DNA of 46,399 nt from Clostridia bacterium (GTDB lineage: Bacteria > Bacillota > Clostridia > Christensenellales > UBA1242), in the NCBI GenBank assembly GCA_017452165.1, contig JAFTMY010000155.1, positions 1 through 46,399 of the forward strand. The letters run 5' to 3'. Under the pieces are notes generated by a model. It had not been told where the DNA came from, did not search any database, and saw only the letters and a program-made list of their open reading frames with translations. Positions 17,782-25,630 of the stretch are shown here, in pieces. The position numbers and the translations under genes are program-made. Position 1 is the stretch's first letter; each line of letters opens with the position of its first letter.

Positions 17782-18600
17782 ATGATAAATTTAGTATACT
17801 GCGTAGATAAAAAATTATTAACACAACAACTTGTATCGCTCATCTCTCTTGTAAAACATACAAAAGAACCTATTAATGTAATAAACTTAACAGTTGAAGT
17901 TCCAGAATACAATGCAAAAGGTAAGAAATTTACCGATAAGGAAGATAAACTTTGTGAAAGTGTGCTTAAATTAGGAAATCCCGAAAGTACTTATAAGTCT
18001 TATGATGTTTCAGATTATTTTAGAAAATATCTATTAAAAGGTCCAAATCTTCATAATAAGTATTATTCATATTATGTTACAGTAAGACTTCTTGCACACT
18101 TAGTTCCTGAAGTTCCAGATAAGATTTTATATCTTGACGCTGATACTATTTTTAATGGTGATGTTAAAGAACTTTGGGATATAGATGTTTCTAATGTTGA
18201 AATTGCTGGTAGAAGAGATGCTTATAGAATTTCTAACTATTTCCAAAGCGGTGTTATGCTTATGAATATGAAAATGATTAGAGAAACAGGGTTATTAGAT
18301 AGGGCTTGTAAACTTTGCTCTGAAAAAAAATACTGGTGGTATATTGATATGAGTGCGCTCAACACTGCTTGTAAAAAAAGAAAGATTATAAGCAAAAAAT
18401 ATAATAGTTATCAGTATAAAAAAGACTGTATTATTCATCATGTTTGCGCTACTAGGGAGTCTAAAATTTTCCTCACAAAAAAATGGCAACACAGAATTAA
18501 AACTGATGAAATTGAGTTTATGAGAAAGATATATCCTGAGTATAGATATATCTATGATGAACTTGACAAAATAAAAGAAAATAACAAAGATTTATTTTAA
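17782..18600 (+). CDS. Family 8 glycosyltransferase
   Basis: A 272-residue retaining glycosyltransferase of the GT8 (LgtC/glycogenin) type. The metal- and nucleotide-binding DxD is Asp119-Ala-Asp121 in KILYLDADTIF. The typical NYFQSGVMLMNMKMIRE segment follows at about residue 155, and a conserved His in CIIHHVCATR near the C-terminus. The first gene of the heptose/glycan operon, with AAAGGA upstream. It probably adds a hexose to a surface glycan or lipid; donor and acceptor are unknown. Confidence 0.88.
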   Translation: MINLVYCVDKKLLTQQLVSLISLVKHTKEPINVINLTVEVPEYNAKGKKFTDKEDKLCESVLKLGNPESTYKSYDVSDYFRKYLLKGPNLHNKYYSYYVTVRLLAHLVPEVPDKILYLDADTIFNGDVKELWDIDVSNVEIAGRRDAYRISNYFQSGVMLMNMKMIRETGLLDRACKLCSEKKYWWYIDMSALNTACKKRKIISKKYNSYQYKKDCIIHHVCATRESKIFLTKKWQHRIKTDEIEFMRKIYPEYRYIYDELDKIKENNKDLF

Positions 18601-18617
18601 TAAAAGAAGTGATTTAA

Positions 18618-19790
18618 ATGGAAGAAAAGATTAAAATTATATTTGGTATGGACTCATATTTGCCTGATGTTGATGGGGTTGTTAACTGTGTTCATAATTA
18701 TAGTTTGAATTTGCATAAAAAAGCAGATTTAAACTTAATGGTTCCAAAGCATAAAAAGGGGTATGAAGACAACTTTCCATACAAAGTTAATCGTTGCAAA
18801 AGTATGCACATACCAATAATTAATAACTATTATGGATTTCCAAGCCAAGATAAAAAATTTAAAAAAGTGATGGACGAAGTGGACGCTGATATTATTCATA
18901 TTCACTCTCCATTTAATATGGCAAAGTATGGACTTTCTCTTGCTAAAAAGAAAAATATTCCAATTGTTGCGACATTTCATTCTAATATGAGACCTATTTT
19001 TAGAAGTGTAGTAAAATCAAAATGGATAGCAGAAAAAATGGTTCAAAGACTAGGAAAACTCTATAATAAATTTGATGAAGTATTTGTTTGCTCGCCAATA
19101 GTTGAAGAGCAACTTAGGTCTTTTGGATATACAGGTAAAGTATCATACTTACCATTTGGAACAGAACTTGAAAAGTGTGAAAATGTTGATAAAGTAGTAA
19201 AGCAGGCAAATGAAAAGTTTAATTTAAAAGAAGATGAACTTGTATTTCTCTATGTTGGAAGACTTATGAAACTAAAGAGAATTGACTTTATTTTGGATAG
19301 TTTAAAGATAGTTAAAGACAAAGGGATTAAGTTTAAGTTTTTCATTGTTGGTAAAGGTTCAGAGTCAAAGAAACTTAAAAAGTATTCAAAGAAATTAGGA
19401 TTTTCTGATGACGAAGTTATATTTACAGGATTTATGGATAGAGATGATTTTCCACTTATAAATGCAAGAGCAGACCTTCTTTTATTTCCATCTCTCTATG
19501 ATAATTTTGGACTTGTAAAAGTTGAAGCGGCAGCGTATTCAACGGCAGGTGTCTTTATAAATAACTCATGTGCTGGATATGGGGTAACTGATGGAGTAAA
19601 CGGTTTTTTATCTAAAGACAATATTCAAAGTTTTTCAGAAAAAATATTGCAAGCAATTAATGATAAGGAAAAACTTAAAGAAATTGGAAAAAATGCATCA
19701 AGAGATATTTATATCCATTGGAGGGATTGCTCAGAAAAACTACTTGAAAAATTAGAACAAATCGTAAAAGAAAAAAACGCAAAAAATTAA
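18618..19790 (+). CDS. Family 4 glycosyltransferase (GT-B fold)
   Basis: A 390-residue GT4 enzyme. The N-terminal domain contains DIIHIHSPF and VATFHSN, like diacylglycerol glucosyltransferases and mannosyltransferases. The C-terminal domain carries FLYVGRLMKLKRIDFIL and the nucleotide-sugar-binding loop FPSLYDNFGLVKVEAAA. The usual E-x7-E motif is D-x7-E here. 17 bp after the GT8 gene and transcribed with it. It may build the glycan or glycolipid into which heptose or hexose is placed. The gene ends with the AAAAACGCAAA motif. Confidence 0.88.
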   Translation: MEEKIKIIFGMDSYLPDVDGVVNCVHNYSLNLHKKADLNLMVPKHKKGYEDNFPYKVNRCKSMHIPIINNYYGFPSQDKKFKKVMDEVDADIIHIHSPFNMAKYGLSLAKKKNIPIVATFHSNMRPIFRSVVKSKWIAEKMVQRLGKLYNKFDEVFVCSPIVEEQLRSFGYTGKVSYLPFGTELEKCENVDKVVKQANEKFNLKEDELVFLYVGRLMKLKRIDFILDSLKIVKDKGIKFKFFIVGKGSESKKLKKYSKKLGFSDDEVIFTGFMDRDDFPLINARADLLLFPSLYDNFGLVKVEAAAYSTAGVFINNSCAGYGVTDGVNGFLSKDNIQSFSEKILQAINDKEKLKEIGKNASRDIYIHWRDCSEKLLEKLEQIVKEKNAKN

Positions 19791-19893
19791 AATTTTAATA
19801 AAAAAACAATAAAAATATCGCAAATTAAAGAAAAATTGTGTAAATTAGTGAAAAAAATAATATAAAAAAGAAAAATAAAAAGGAGAATTTATA

Positions 19894-20952
19894 ATGGAAA
19901 TTAGAAGTAGAGCACCACTTAGAATAGGCTTGGCTGGTGGTGGAACAGATCTTGAGTCTTATAGTAATAAATTTGGTGGAGCAGTTTTAAATGCAACAAT
20001 TGGTATGTATGCATACTGCACAATTATTCCAACAAATGACAATAAAATTGTAATTCACTCTTACGATAATAAAAATAATTTAGAGATTGAAAGCACTCCA
20101 GAAATTCCTTTTGATGGAGATAACTTAATTTTACATAGAGGGGTTTATAATAGAATTGTTAAAGATTATAATAACGGAAAACCACTTTCTTTTATTATGA
20201 GCACAAGTAATGATGCACCGATTGGTTCAGGTCTTGGAACCTCATCTACTATGGTTGTTGCAATTTTAGAAGCATTTAATAGATGGCTTGGACTAGGGCT
20301 TAATGATTATCAAAAAGCAGGGCTTGCTTATGAAATTGAAAGAATTGACCTTAAACTTAGTGGTGGTAAGCAAGACCAATATGCAGCAGTTTTTGGTGGT
20401 TTTAACTTTATGGAATTTAAAACTGATTCAAGCGTTATTGTAAACTCACTTAGACTTCAAGATGCTAGAATAAATGAGTTTGAATGTTCGCTTTTACTTT
20501 ATTATAGTGGTAAGAGTAGAAAGTCTGCTGACCAACAATTAGTTTTATCTAAAAACATTATTACAAGCCAAATTTCTAACACTGAAAAGCAAAGCAATGA
20601 GACTATTGACGCTATGCGTAACTTGAAAGAAAATGCATATCTTATGAAAGATTATGTCTTAACTGGAAATATGAAAGCATTTGCAAATTGTCTTAGAGTA
20701 GGCTGGGAAAATAAGAAAAAGACATCTAGTATTGTTTCAAACATCGAACTTGAAGAAACTATTAATTTTGCTTTGTCTAATGGTGGCGAGGCAGTTAAAG
20801 TTTCAGGTGCTGGTGGTGGTGGATTTTTAATGCTTTATTGTAACCCAGTTAATAGACAAAAGTTAATTGATGCTATGGAGACACTTCCAGGAAGAGTTTA
20901 TCCTGTTAGATTTTCAAAAGCAGGCGTTGAAAGTTGGATAGTTGAAAATTAA
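19894..20952 (+). CDS. hddA: D-glycero-alpha-D-manno-heptose 7-phosphate kinase (GHMP family)
   Basis: A 352-residue GHMP kinase. It has the N-terminal motif RAPLRIGLAGGGTDLESY, the ATP-binding PIGSGLGTSS (109-118) and motif 3 KVSGAGGGGF. These are hallmarks of HddA, which phosphorylates heptose-7-phosphate at C1 with the alpha configuration, leading to GDP- rather than ADP-heptose. The next two genes supply the other three steps, which strongly supports the call. GGAGAATTTATA precedes the ATG. Confidence 0.92.
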   Translation: MEIRSRAPLRIGLAGGGTDLESYSNKFGGAVLNATIGMYAYCTIIPTNDNKIVIHSYDNKNNLEIESTPEIPFDGDNLILHRGVYNRIVKDYNNGKPLSFIMSTSNDAPIGSGLGTSSTMVVAILEAFNRWLGLGLNDYQKAGLAYEIERIDLKLSGGKQDQYAAVFGGFNFMEFKTDSSVIVNSLRLQDARINEFECSLLLYYSGKSRKSADQQLVLSKNIITSQISNTEKQSNETIDAMRNLKENAYLMKDYVLTGNMKAFANCLRVGWENKKKTSSIVSNIELEETINFALSNGGEAVKVSGAGGGGFLMLYCNPVNRQKLIDAMETLPGRVYPVRFSKAGVESWIVEN

Positions 20953-20962
20953 GGAGCAAAAT

Positions 20963-22183
20963 ATGAAAGCACTTATTCTTGCTGGAGGAAAGGGAACAAG
21001 ACTTCATAGTTTAACTAATGATGAAATTCCTAAACCTATGGCGATTTTAAAAGGTAAACCTATTTTAGAGTGGTCGATTGAAAAATTAAAAGAAAATGGT
21101 ATTAATAGTTTTTTCATTTCTGTTAGTCATTTGAAAGAAAAAATTATTAATTATTTTGGCGATGGATCTAAATTTGGTGTTCAAATAGAGTATTTAGTTG
21201 AAGATGTTCCACTTGGTTCAGGTGGTTCACTTTACTATTTAAAAGGCAAAGTTGCAGGTGATTTTATTGTTTGTTCAGGTGATGTATTGTTTGATATTGA
21301 TGTATCAAAAATGCTTGATTTTCACATTAAAAATAATTCGATTATAACTCTTTTTACGCACCCAAATCTTCACCCTTACGACAGCGATTTAGTAATAACT
21401 GATAAAGAAAATAGAGTTTTAAAATTTGATTCTAAAAATAATATTAGAGATTATTATTATAAAAATAATGTTAATGCGGGATTTTTCATTGTAAATGAAA
21501 ATGCACTGGATTATTTTACTGAAATAAAGAAAGTTAATATGGAGCACGACTTTATTCAAGCACTAATTAGCAGTGGAGAGAGAGTTTTTGCTTACAAAAG
21601 TCCTGAGTATATTAAAGACGTTGGAACTTTAGATAGATTTAAAAATGCTGAAAATGATATTGATAAAAACATTGTAAAAAAGAAGTGTTTAAGAAATAAG
21701 CAAAAGGCAATTTTTATTGATAGAGACGGTGTAATTAATAAGTATAAGGGATTTATAAAAACAGCAAGTGAAATTGAACTTAAAGATAAAGTTATTGATG
21801 CTATAAAAACTATAAATAGAAGCGAATATCTTGCAATTGTTGTATCTAATCAACCTGTTATTGCAAGGGGAGATAGCACTTTTGAACAAGTTGACGAAAT
21901 GTTTAATAAAATTGAAACATTACTTGGAAAAGAAGGGGCATATCTTGATGGGATTTATTACTGTCCTCATCACCCACATAGTGGATATGATGGAGAAGTT
22001 AAGGAACTTAAAATAGAGTGTGATTGTAGAAAACCAAAAATAGGAATGCTCAAACAAGCAGAAGTTGATTTTAACTTAGACCTTACAAAATGTTATATAA
22101 TTGGAGATTCTAACGCAGATATTCAAACAGGAATTAATGCAGGTATTAAGCAAATTAGAGTAAAATCAGAACATAATGAATAA
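20963..22183 (+). CDS. hddC-gmhB: Bifunctional heptose-1-phosphate guanylyltransferase / heptose-1,7-bisphosphate phosphatase, cut by a stop codon
   Basis: I place the start at 20963 (AAGGAG 8 bases before); the frame from 20942 overlaps hddA. Residues 1-230 are a sugar nucleotidyltransferase: LAGGKGTRL, PKPM and the GxGGSL segment of HddC. Residues 248-406 are a HAD-III phosphatase of the GmhB type: catalytic IDRDGVIN (Asp253, Asp255), zinc ligands CPHHPHSG and CDCRKP, and IIGDSNADIQTG. The domain stops early at HNE. The bases after the TAA (22184-22255) encode, in the same frame, the expected GmhB tail (YRAENLYEAVNII) and run straight into GmhA. The stop thus looks like a nonsense interruption of a longer fusion. 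The phosphatase core is intact. Confidence 0.9.
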   Translation: MKALILAGGKGTRLHSLTNDEIPKPMAILKGKPILEWSIEKLKENGINSFFISVSHLKEKIINYFGDGSKFGVQIEYLVEDVPLGSGGSLYYLKGKVAGDFIVCSGDVLFDIDVSKMLDFHIKNNSIITLFTHPNLHPYDSDLVITDKENRVLKFDSKNNIRDYYYKNNVNAGFFIVNENALDYFTEIKKVNMEHDFIQALISSGERVFAYKSPEYIKDVGTLDRFKNAENDIDKNIVKKKCLRNKQKAIFIDRDGVINKYKGFIKTASEIELKDKVIDAIKTINRSEYLAIVVSNQPVIARGDSTFEQVDEMFNKIETLLGKEGAYLDGIYYCPHHPHSGYDGEVKELKIECDCRKPKIGMLKQAEVDFNLDLTKCYIIGDSNADIQTGINAGIKQIRVKSEHNE

Positions 22184-22255
22184 GAAAAGGTTGAACCAAC
22201 ATATAGAGCAGAAAATTTATATGAAGCAGTAAATATTATTTTTAATACTTATAAA
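22184..22255 (+). pseudogene. Detached C-terminal tail of the GmhB domain (24 codons between stop and gmhA)
   Basis: In frame with both hddC-gmhB and gmhA, this stretch translates to a 24-residue peptide beginning EKVEPTYRAENLYEAVNI. It resembles the helix that ends HAD phosphatases of the GmhB family. It has no start codon of its own and no ribosome binding site for gmhA, as expected if it once was a linker in one polypeptide. Confidence 0.65.
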
Positions 22256-22903
22256 ATGAAAAAAATCACTGAAAACCATATTGAAAAGTTTTTCAGTGAC
22301 AAACCAGAACTTGAATATTTAAGAGAGTCAATGGTAAAGGCAGTTGAGACTCTTACAATTTGCGTAAAAAGTGGCAAGAAAATTTTGATTTGTGGAAATG
22401 GTGGAAGTGCTGCTGATAGCGAGCATATAGCAGGTGAACTTTTAAAGGCATTTGTTTTAAAAAGACCTGTTTCTGATAAACTTAGAATGAAACTTGAAGA
22501 TGCTTATGGTGAAGATGGAGACTATATTGCAGATAATATTCAAGGTGGTATTAAGTGTATTCCACTTACATCTTTTTGTGCATATAACACAGCATTTTTA
22601 AATGACTGTTGTGATGAAATGCTTTTTGCTCAACTTGTTAATTCGCTTGGAGATAAGGGTGATGTTTTAATAGGACTATCTACTAGTGGTAACTCAAAAA
22701 ATGTTTGTTATGCGGCAAAACTTGCAAAAGTTAAAGGTATGAAAGTTGTTTCAATGACTGGTCAATCTGGTGGAAAATTAAAAACACTTTCAGATGTTTG
22801 CATAAGTGTAAATAATAATATTATCTATAAAATTCAAGAAATCCATTTGCCTCTTTATCACTTGCTTTGTCTGTGCTTAGAGAGTGAAATGTTTGATATT
22901 TAG
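22256..22903 (+). CDS. gmhA: Sedoheptulose-7-phosphate isomerase (GmhA), probably once fused to HddC-GmhB
   Basis: A 215-residue SIS-domain protein with the GmhA signature GNGGSAADSEHIAGEL (47-62) and LIGLSTSGNSKNV. It makes D-glycero-D-manno-heptose 7-phosphate from sedoheptulose 7-phosphate, the first step of the pathway whose later steps are encoded just upstream. The start ATG at 22256 has no Shine-Dalgarno sequence (TACTTATAAA precedes it) and is in frame with the upstream protein. Expression may depend on read-through, re-initiation or coupling from the TAA 72 bases before. Confidence 0.93.
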   Translation: MKKITENHIEKFFSDKPELEYLRESMVKAVETLTICVKSGKKILICGNGGSAADSEHIAGELLKAFVLKRPVSDKLRMKLEDAYGEDGDYIADNIQGGIKCIPLTSFCAYNTAFLNDCCDEMLFAQLVNSLGDKGDVLIGLSTSGNSKNVCYAAKLAKVKGMKVVSMTGQSGGKLKTLSDVCISVNNNIIYKIQEIHLPLYHLLCLCLESEMFDI

Positions 22904-23002
22904 TTTGATTTTTAGATAATAAATATAAAATTTATTAAGATTATAAAATAAATAAAAACGCAAAATTAACAAAAAAATATAAAAAAATAAATAAAAAACA
23001 GC

Positions 23003-23040
23003 AAAAAACCTTGAAATTTATGCAAATTTCAAGGTTTTTT
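23003..23040 (+). terminator. Terminator of the glycan/heptose operon
   Basis: ACCTTGAAATTT / AAATTTCAAGGT is a perfect 12-bp stem with a 4-base loop, a T-run after and an A-run before. Confidence 0.9.
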
Positions 23041-23117
23041 ATATTTTATAAATACAATAATATAGAAAATTTTATAATTAATAATTAAGTAAAAATTTTA
23101 ATTACAACTAATAAAGA

Positions 23118-23333
23118 TTAAGAGCCATTATAATTTCTGCCAATCAACTCATCAATTGATATATTTAAAACATCTGCAATTTTCCACACATCAAGAACAT
23201 TGGGAATATTTACACCATTTTCCCAATAACTAATAGATGCATGAGTTACTCCAATTAATTTTGCAAGGGTTTGTTGAGATAGTCCTTGTTCTATTCTTTT
23301 TTCTTTAATAGTTTTTCCAATAATATTTTCCAT
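23118..23333 (-). CDS. Small XRE-family repressor
   Basis: A 71-residue protein consisting only of an XRE/Cro helix-turn-helix (GLSQQTLAKLIGVTHASISYWENG). Such stand-alone regulators usually repress a divergent gene and themselves. It is transcribed away from the unknown gene at 23489, with two palindromes built on GTAAG/CTTAC between them. The ATG has no ribosome binding site; a TAAAAT box lies six bases upstream, suggesting a leaderless message. Confidence 0.85.
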   Translation of the reverse strand: MENIIGKTIKEKRIEQGLSQQTLAKLIGVTHASISYWENGVNIPNVLDVWKIADVLNISIDELIGRNYNGS

Positions 23334-23339
23334 ACTATT

Positions 23340-23359
23340 ATTTTAGTAAGAAAACTTAC
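23340..23359 (-). promoter_or_regulatory. Operator GTAAG-AAAA-CTTAC and -10 box upstream of the XRE gene
   Basis: The palindrome GTAAGAAAACTTAC (23346-23359) abuts the putative minus-strand -10 TAAAAT (23340-23345) of the repressor gene. No convincing -35 is seen. The position suits autorepression. Confidence 0.6.
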
Positions 23360-23366
23360 AAAAAAC

Positions 23367-23395
23367 TTGACTTGTAAGAATTCTTACAATATAAT
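23367..23395 (+). promoter_or_regulatory. Promoter with palindromic operator filling the spacer
   Basis: TTGACT (23367-23372), 17-bp spacer, TATAAT (23390-23395). The perfect 18-bp palindrome TTGTAAGAATTCTTACAA (23372-23389) occupies exactly the spacer. A bound repressor would exclude RNA polymerase. It drives the gene at 23489, and its half-sites match those of the operator at 23346. Confidence 0.8.
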
Positions 23396-23488
23396 ATTAA
23401 ATTAATATTCTTATAAAAGGAGGAATGTAATCAAAAAATAAAAGATATAAAGTTAAAAGAATATTCAAAAATAAGGAGAGATATAATT

Positions 23489-23902
23489 ATGAATAATAAA
23501 AATGAAAAATTAATAATATCAAAAGGAGATAGATTTTATAAAAGGACTAATGCTGAACTTTTAAATTGTTTATTAAATAAAAACTATAAGGCTTGGTATA
23601 AATCATATTATTTACTTACAGATACTTCTTTTTTATGGATGGCTCACATTGATTCAAAGGTAAGAAACGATTGGAAAAATGAGTTTGTGGGAGAAAAGTT
23701 AATAGAAACTTATGTAGGAGATGAAAATAATTTACCATCGAATTTTAATATAGCGTTTGAATTTAAAACACGATTAGTTTTTGAAAAGTTAGAAGGTTGT
23801 TTTATTTTTAGAGGTGTATATAAATTAATGGTTAAAGAATCAAAACCTGAAGTTAGATATTTTGAAAAAATTTCGGATACTACAAATTTATTTGATTTTT
23901 AA
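23489..23902 (+). CDS. Protein of unknown function controlled by the divergent XRE repressor
   Basis: A 137-residue soluble protein rich in aromatic residues, with no membrane segment, signal or motif I can name. Its C-terminal end (FIFRGVYKLMVK, then RYFEKISDTTNLF) is a beta-strand pattern seen at the ends of several nuclease and restriction-related proteins. This is only a hint and I make no functional call. The start is supported by AAGGAGA. The frame is open for another 23 codons upstream to a second, stronger AAAGGAGG at 23417, but without a normal start codon there. Followed by a terminator. Confidence 0.75.
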   Translation: MNNKNEKLIISKGDRFYKRTNAELLNCLLNKNYKAWYKSYYLLTDTSFLWMAHIDSKVRNDWKNEFVGEKLIETYVGDENNLPSNFNIAFEFKTRLVFEKLEGCFIFRGVYKLMVKESKPEVRYFEKISDTTNLFDF

Positions 23903-23918
23903 TTATAATATAAAAATA

Positions 23919-23953
23919 AAAACACGGTTGAGATAAAACTCAAACCGTGTTTT
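23919..23953 (+). terminator. Convergent terminator
   Basis: AACACGGTT-GAG / CTC-A-AACCGTGTT hairpin with one bulge, ending in a T-run on the plus strand and an A-run on the other. It separates the unknown gene from the cyclophilin gene and serves both strands. Confidence 0.85.
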
Positions 23954-23954
23954 T

Positions 23955-24473
23955 TTATTTTACTCTATAAATTGATTTTATTGTAAAGTTTTCTGCGTCC
24001 ATATTAGGGAAGTCTGAAAAATATTCTCCAAGATATCCAGTAGGGCAGTGGTTTAAAGTTTTTAAAACTTCAAGTGAATCATCATCAGTGATTTTTCCAA
24101 ATCCTGCATAATTTTTATCTAAGTGTTCACAGTTGTCAACACATAAGAAAAATTGAGATGAGCCTGAGTTTGGTTCGTCAGTTCTAGCCATTGATATAAC
24201 TCCAAGTTCATGCTTTAAATCATTTTTAAAACCATTGCTTTCAAATTCTCCAACAATGCTTTTTGCTTTTTTATCTGTTACTGTTCTATCTTTTATAAAG
24301 TATCCACCTGCTTGGCACATAAAGTTTTTAATTACTCTATGAAAAATTGTTTCATCATAGAATTTTTTATCTACGAGTTTTAAGAAATTTTTCACTGTTT
24401 TTGGTGCTATATCTTCATATAATTCAACAAACATCTTTTTTCCATTTTTAAGTTCAATACAAACTTTTTCCAT
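23955..24473 (-). CDS. Cyclophilin-type peptidyl-prolyl cis-trans isomerase
   Basis: A 172-residue single-domain cyclophilin without signal peptide, hence cytosolic. Family motifs are FHRVIKNFMCQAGG (about 44-57), with the catalytic Arg in FHRV, and SMARTDEPNSGSSQFFLC (about 94-111). It speeds up proline isomerisation during folding. The last gene of a minus-strand series from the suf operon. AAGGAGAAA precedes the ATG. Confidence 0.93.
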   Translation of the reverse strand: MEKVCIELKNGKKMFVELYEDIAPKTVKNFLKLVDKKFYDETIFHRVIKNFMCQAGGYFIKDRTVTDKKAKSIVGEFESNGFKNDLKHELGVISMARTDEPNSGSSQFFLCVDNCEHLDKNYAGFGKITDDDSLEVLKTLNHCPTGYLGEYFSDFPNMDAENFTIKSIYRVK

Positions 24474-24538
24474 AATTTCTCCTTAAATTTGATTAATTTT
24501 AGCAAATTTTTAGTATTTTTAGTATAATTTTGCACTTT

Positions 24539-25006
24539 TTATACTTGATAGAATAGTTGTGGCTCAATATCAAGGGCGTAAGCAATCATATTTGCTTCAG
24601 CAAGTGTTGGGGTTGTTTCACAATTAATTATCTTAGTTAAATAATCAAAATCCATTTCAAGTTTTTTTGCAAGTTTTTTAATTGTATATCCTTTTTTTTC
24701 AAGACTATCTTCAATTATTGCATTAAGCATATATTTTTTTGCTCCACTGCTTACATAATTTTGTGGTTTTATAAGAAGCACAATATCATTTGCATATTGC
24801 TCTTTTATAACTTCAAGAGATGAAGGCTTAGATATATTTGAATTTTCGTCTTCATCTACTAGCCAAATGTGGAGTGCATCGCCAGCCATTTTAATGGCTT
24901 CGTCAAGTGTCTCTCCTTCAGTTATACAACCTTTTAAATCAGGGAACTCAACAAAGTATCCTTTTGTTTCTTTTCTAAAAATAGCAGGATATGATACATT
25001 AATCAT
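24539..25006 (-). CDS. HicB-type antitoxin-like protein with C-terminal HTH, no HicA partner
   Basis: A 155-residue protein. Residues 1-70 are a HicB_like fold (YFVEFPDLKGCITEGETLDEA), a degraded RNase-H-like domain. Residues about 104-150 form a helix-turn-helix (GYTIKKLAKKLEMDFDYLTKII). In HicAB systems the small HicA toxin lies directly upstream. Here the neighbours are a nitroreductase and a cyclophilin, and no HicA-size frame exists, so it is an orphan. It may act as a plain regulator. AAGGAG precedes the ATG. Confidence 0.85.
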   Translation of the reverse strand: MINVSYPAIFRKETKGYFVEFPDLKGCITEGETLDEAIKMAGDALHIWLVDEDENSNISKPSSLEVIKEQYANDIVLLIKPQNYVSSGAKKYMLNAIIEDSLEKKGYTIKKLAKKLEMDFDYLTKIINCETTPTLAEANMIAYALDIEPQLFYQV

Positions 25007-25040
25007 AATATTCTCCTTTGTTTAATTATAGTAAAATTTA

Positions 25041-25574
25041 TTAATAAAATTTAACAATATCTTCAACATTTTTTCTTTGAGGCATTGTTGGGTTTATATC
25101 TGGCACACCTACTGAAATAACACATACAATAATTTCAGTTTCAGGAATTTGAAGAAAATCACGAATACCTTTTTCATCATAAAGTCCCATAATAAGTGTT
25201 CCAAAGCCCATATCGTGAGCAGTTAAACATAAGTTCTCAACTTGAAGTCCGTTATCAAAATATTGGAATCCGTCTTTTAAGTGTGATGAGTAGTTTCCAT
25301 CTCTATCAAAACCACTTCTTTTATTTACTACTGTTGTAACAATATAAGCACCTGCATTTTCAGTATTGTTTTGGTTAAATTCAGGTAAAAACTCTTTAAA
25401 TTTTTCCTTATTTTCAAGAGTATTAATAGCATAATATCTTGATACTTGGCTATTTTTCCAAGATGGTGCTTTTTGTGCTGATTCAATTAATGTTTTTATG
25501 TTTTCATTACTAATATGAGAAAGTTTATATTTTCTAACACTTCTTCTTTCATTTATGCATTGTTGTAATTCCAT
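25041..25574 (-). CDS. Nitroreductase-family flavoprotein
   Basis: A 177-residue FMN-dependent nitroreductase-family protein. It opens with the standard INERRSVRKY motif (FMN phosphate binding), then AQKAPSWKNSQ (about 33-43) and the C-terminal GTLIMGLYD segment. The family reduces nitroaromatics, quinones or flavins with NAD(P)H; the natural substrate is unknown. GGAGGAAAAAT precedes the start. It sits 56 bp after sufU and may be co-transcribed with the suf genes. Confidence 0.9.
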   Translation of the reverse strand: MELQQCINERRSVRKYKLSHISNENIKTLIESAQKAPSWKNSQVSRYYAINTLENKEKFKEFLPEFNQNNTENAGAYIVTTVVNKRSGFDRDGNYSSHLKDGFQYFDNGLQVENLCLTAHDMGFGTLIMGLYDEKGIRDFLQIPETEIIVCVISVGVPDINPTMPQRKNVEDIVKFY

Positions 25575-25630
25575 ATTTTTCCTCCAATAATATTTTATTA
25601 TTCTTATTTATTTTTGTGATTTAAAAATTG

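Noticed and set aside
22181..22183. Recoding of TAA as an amino acid (alternative genetic code)
   Set aside because: Many genes in the window end normally at TAA with terminators right after. Only one TAA interrupts a frame, so a local event is more likely.
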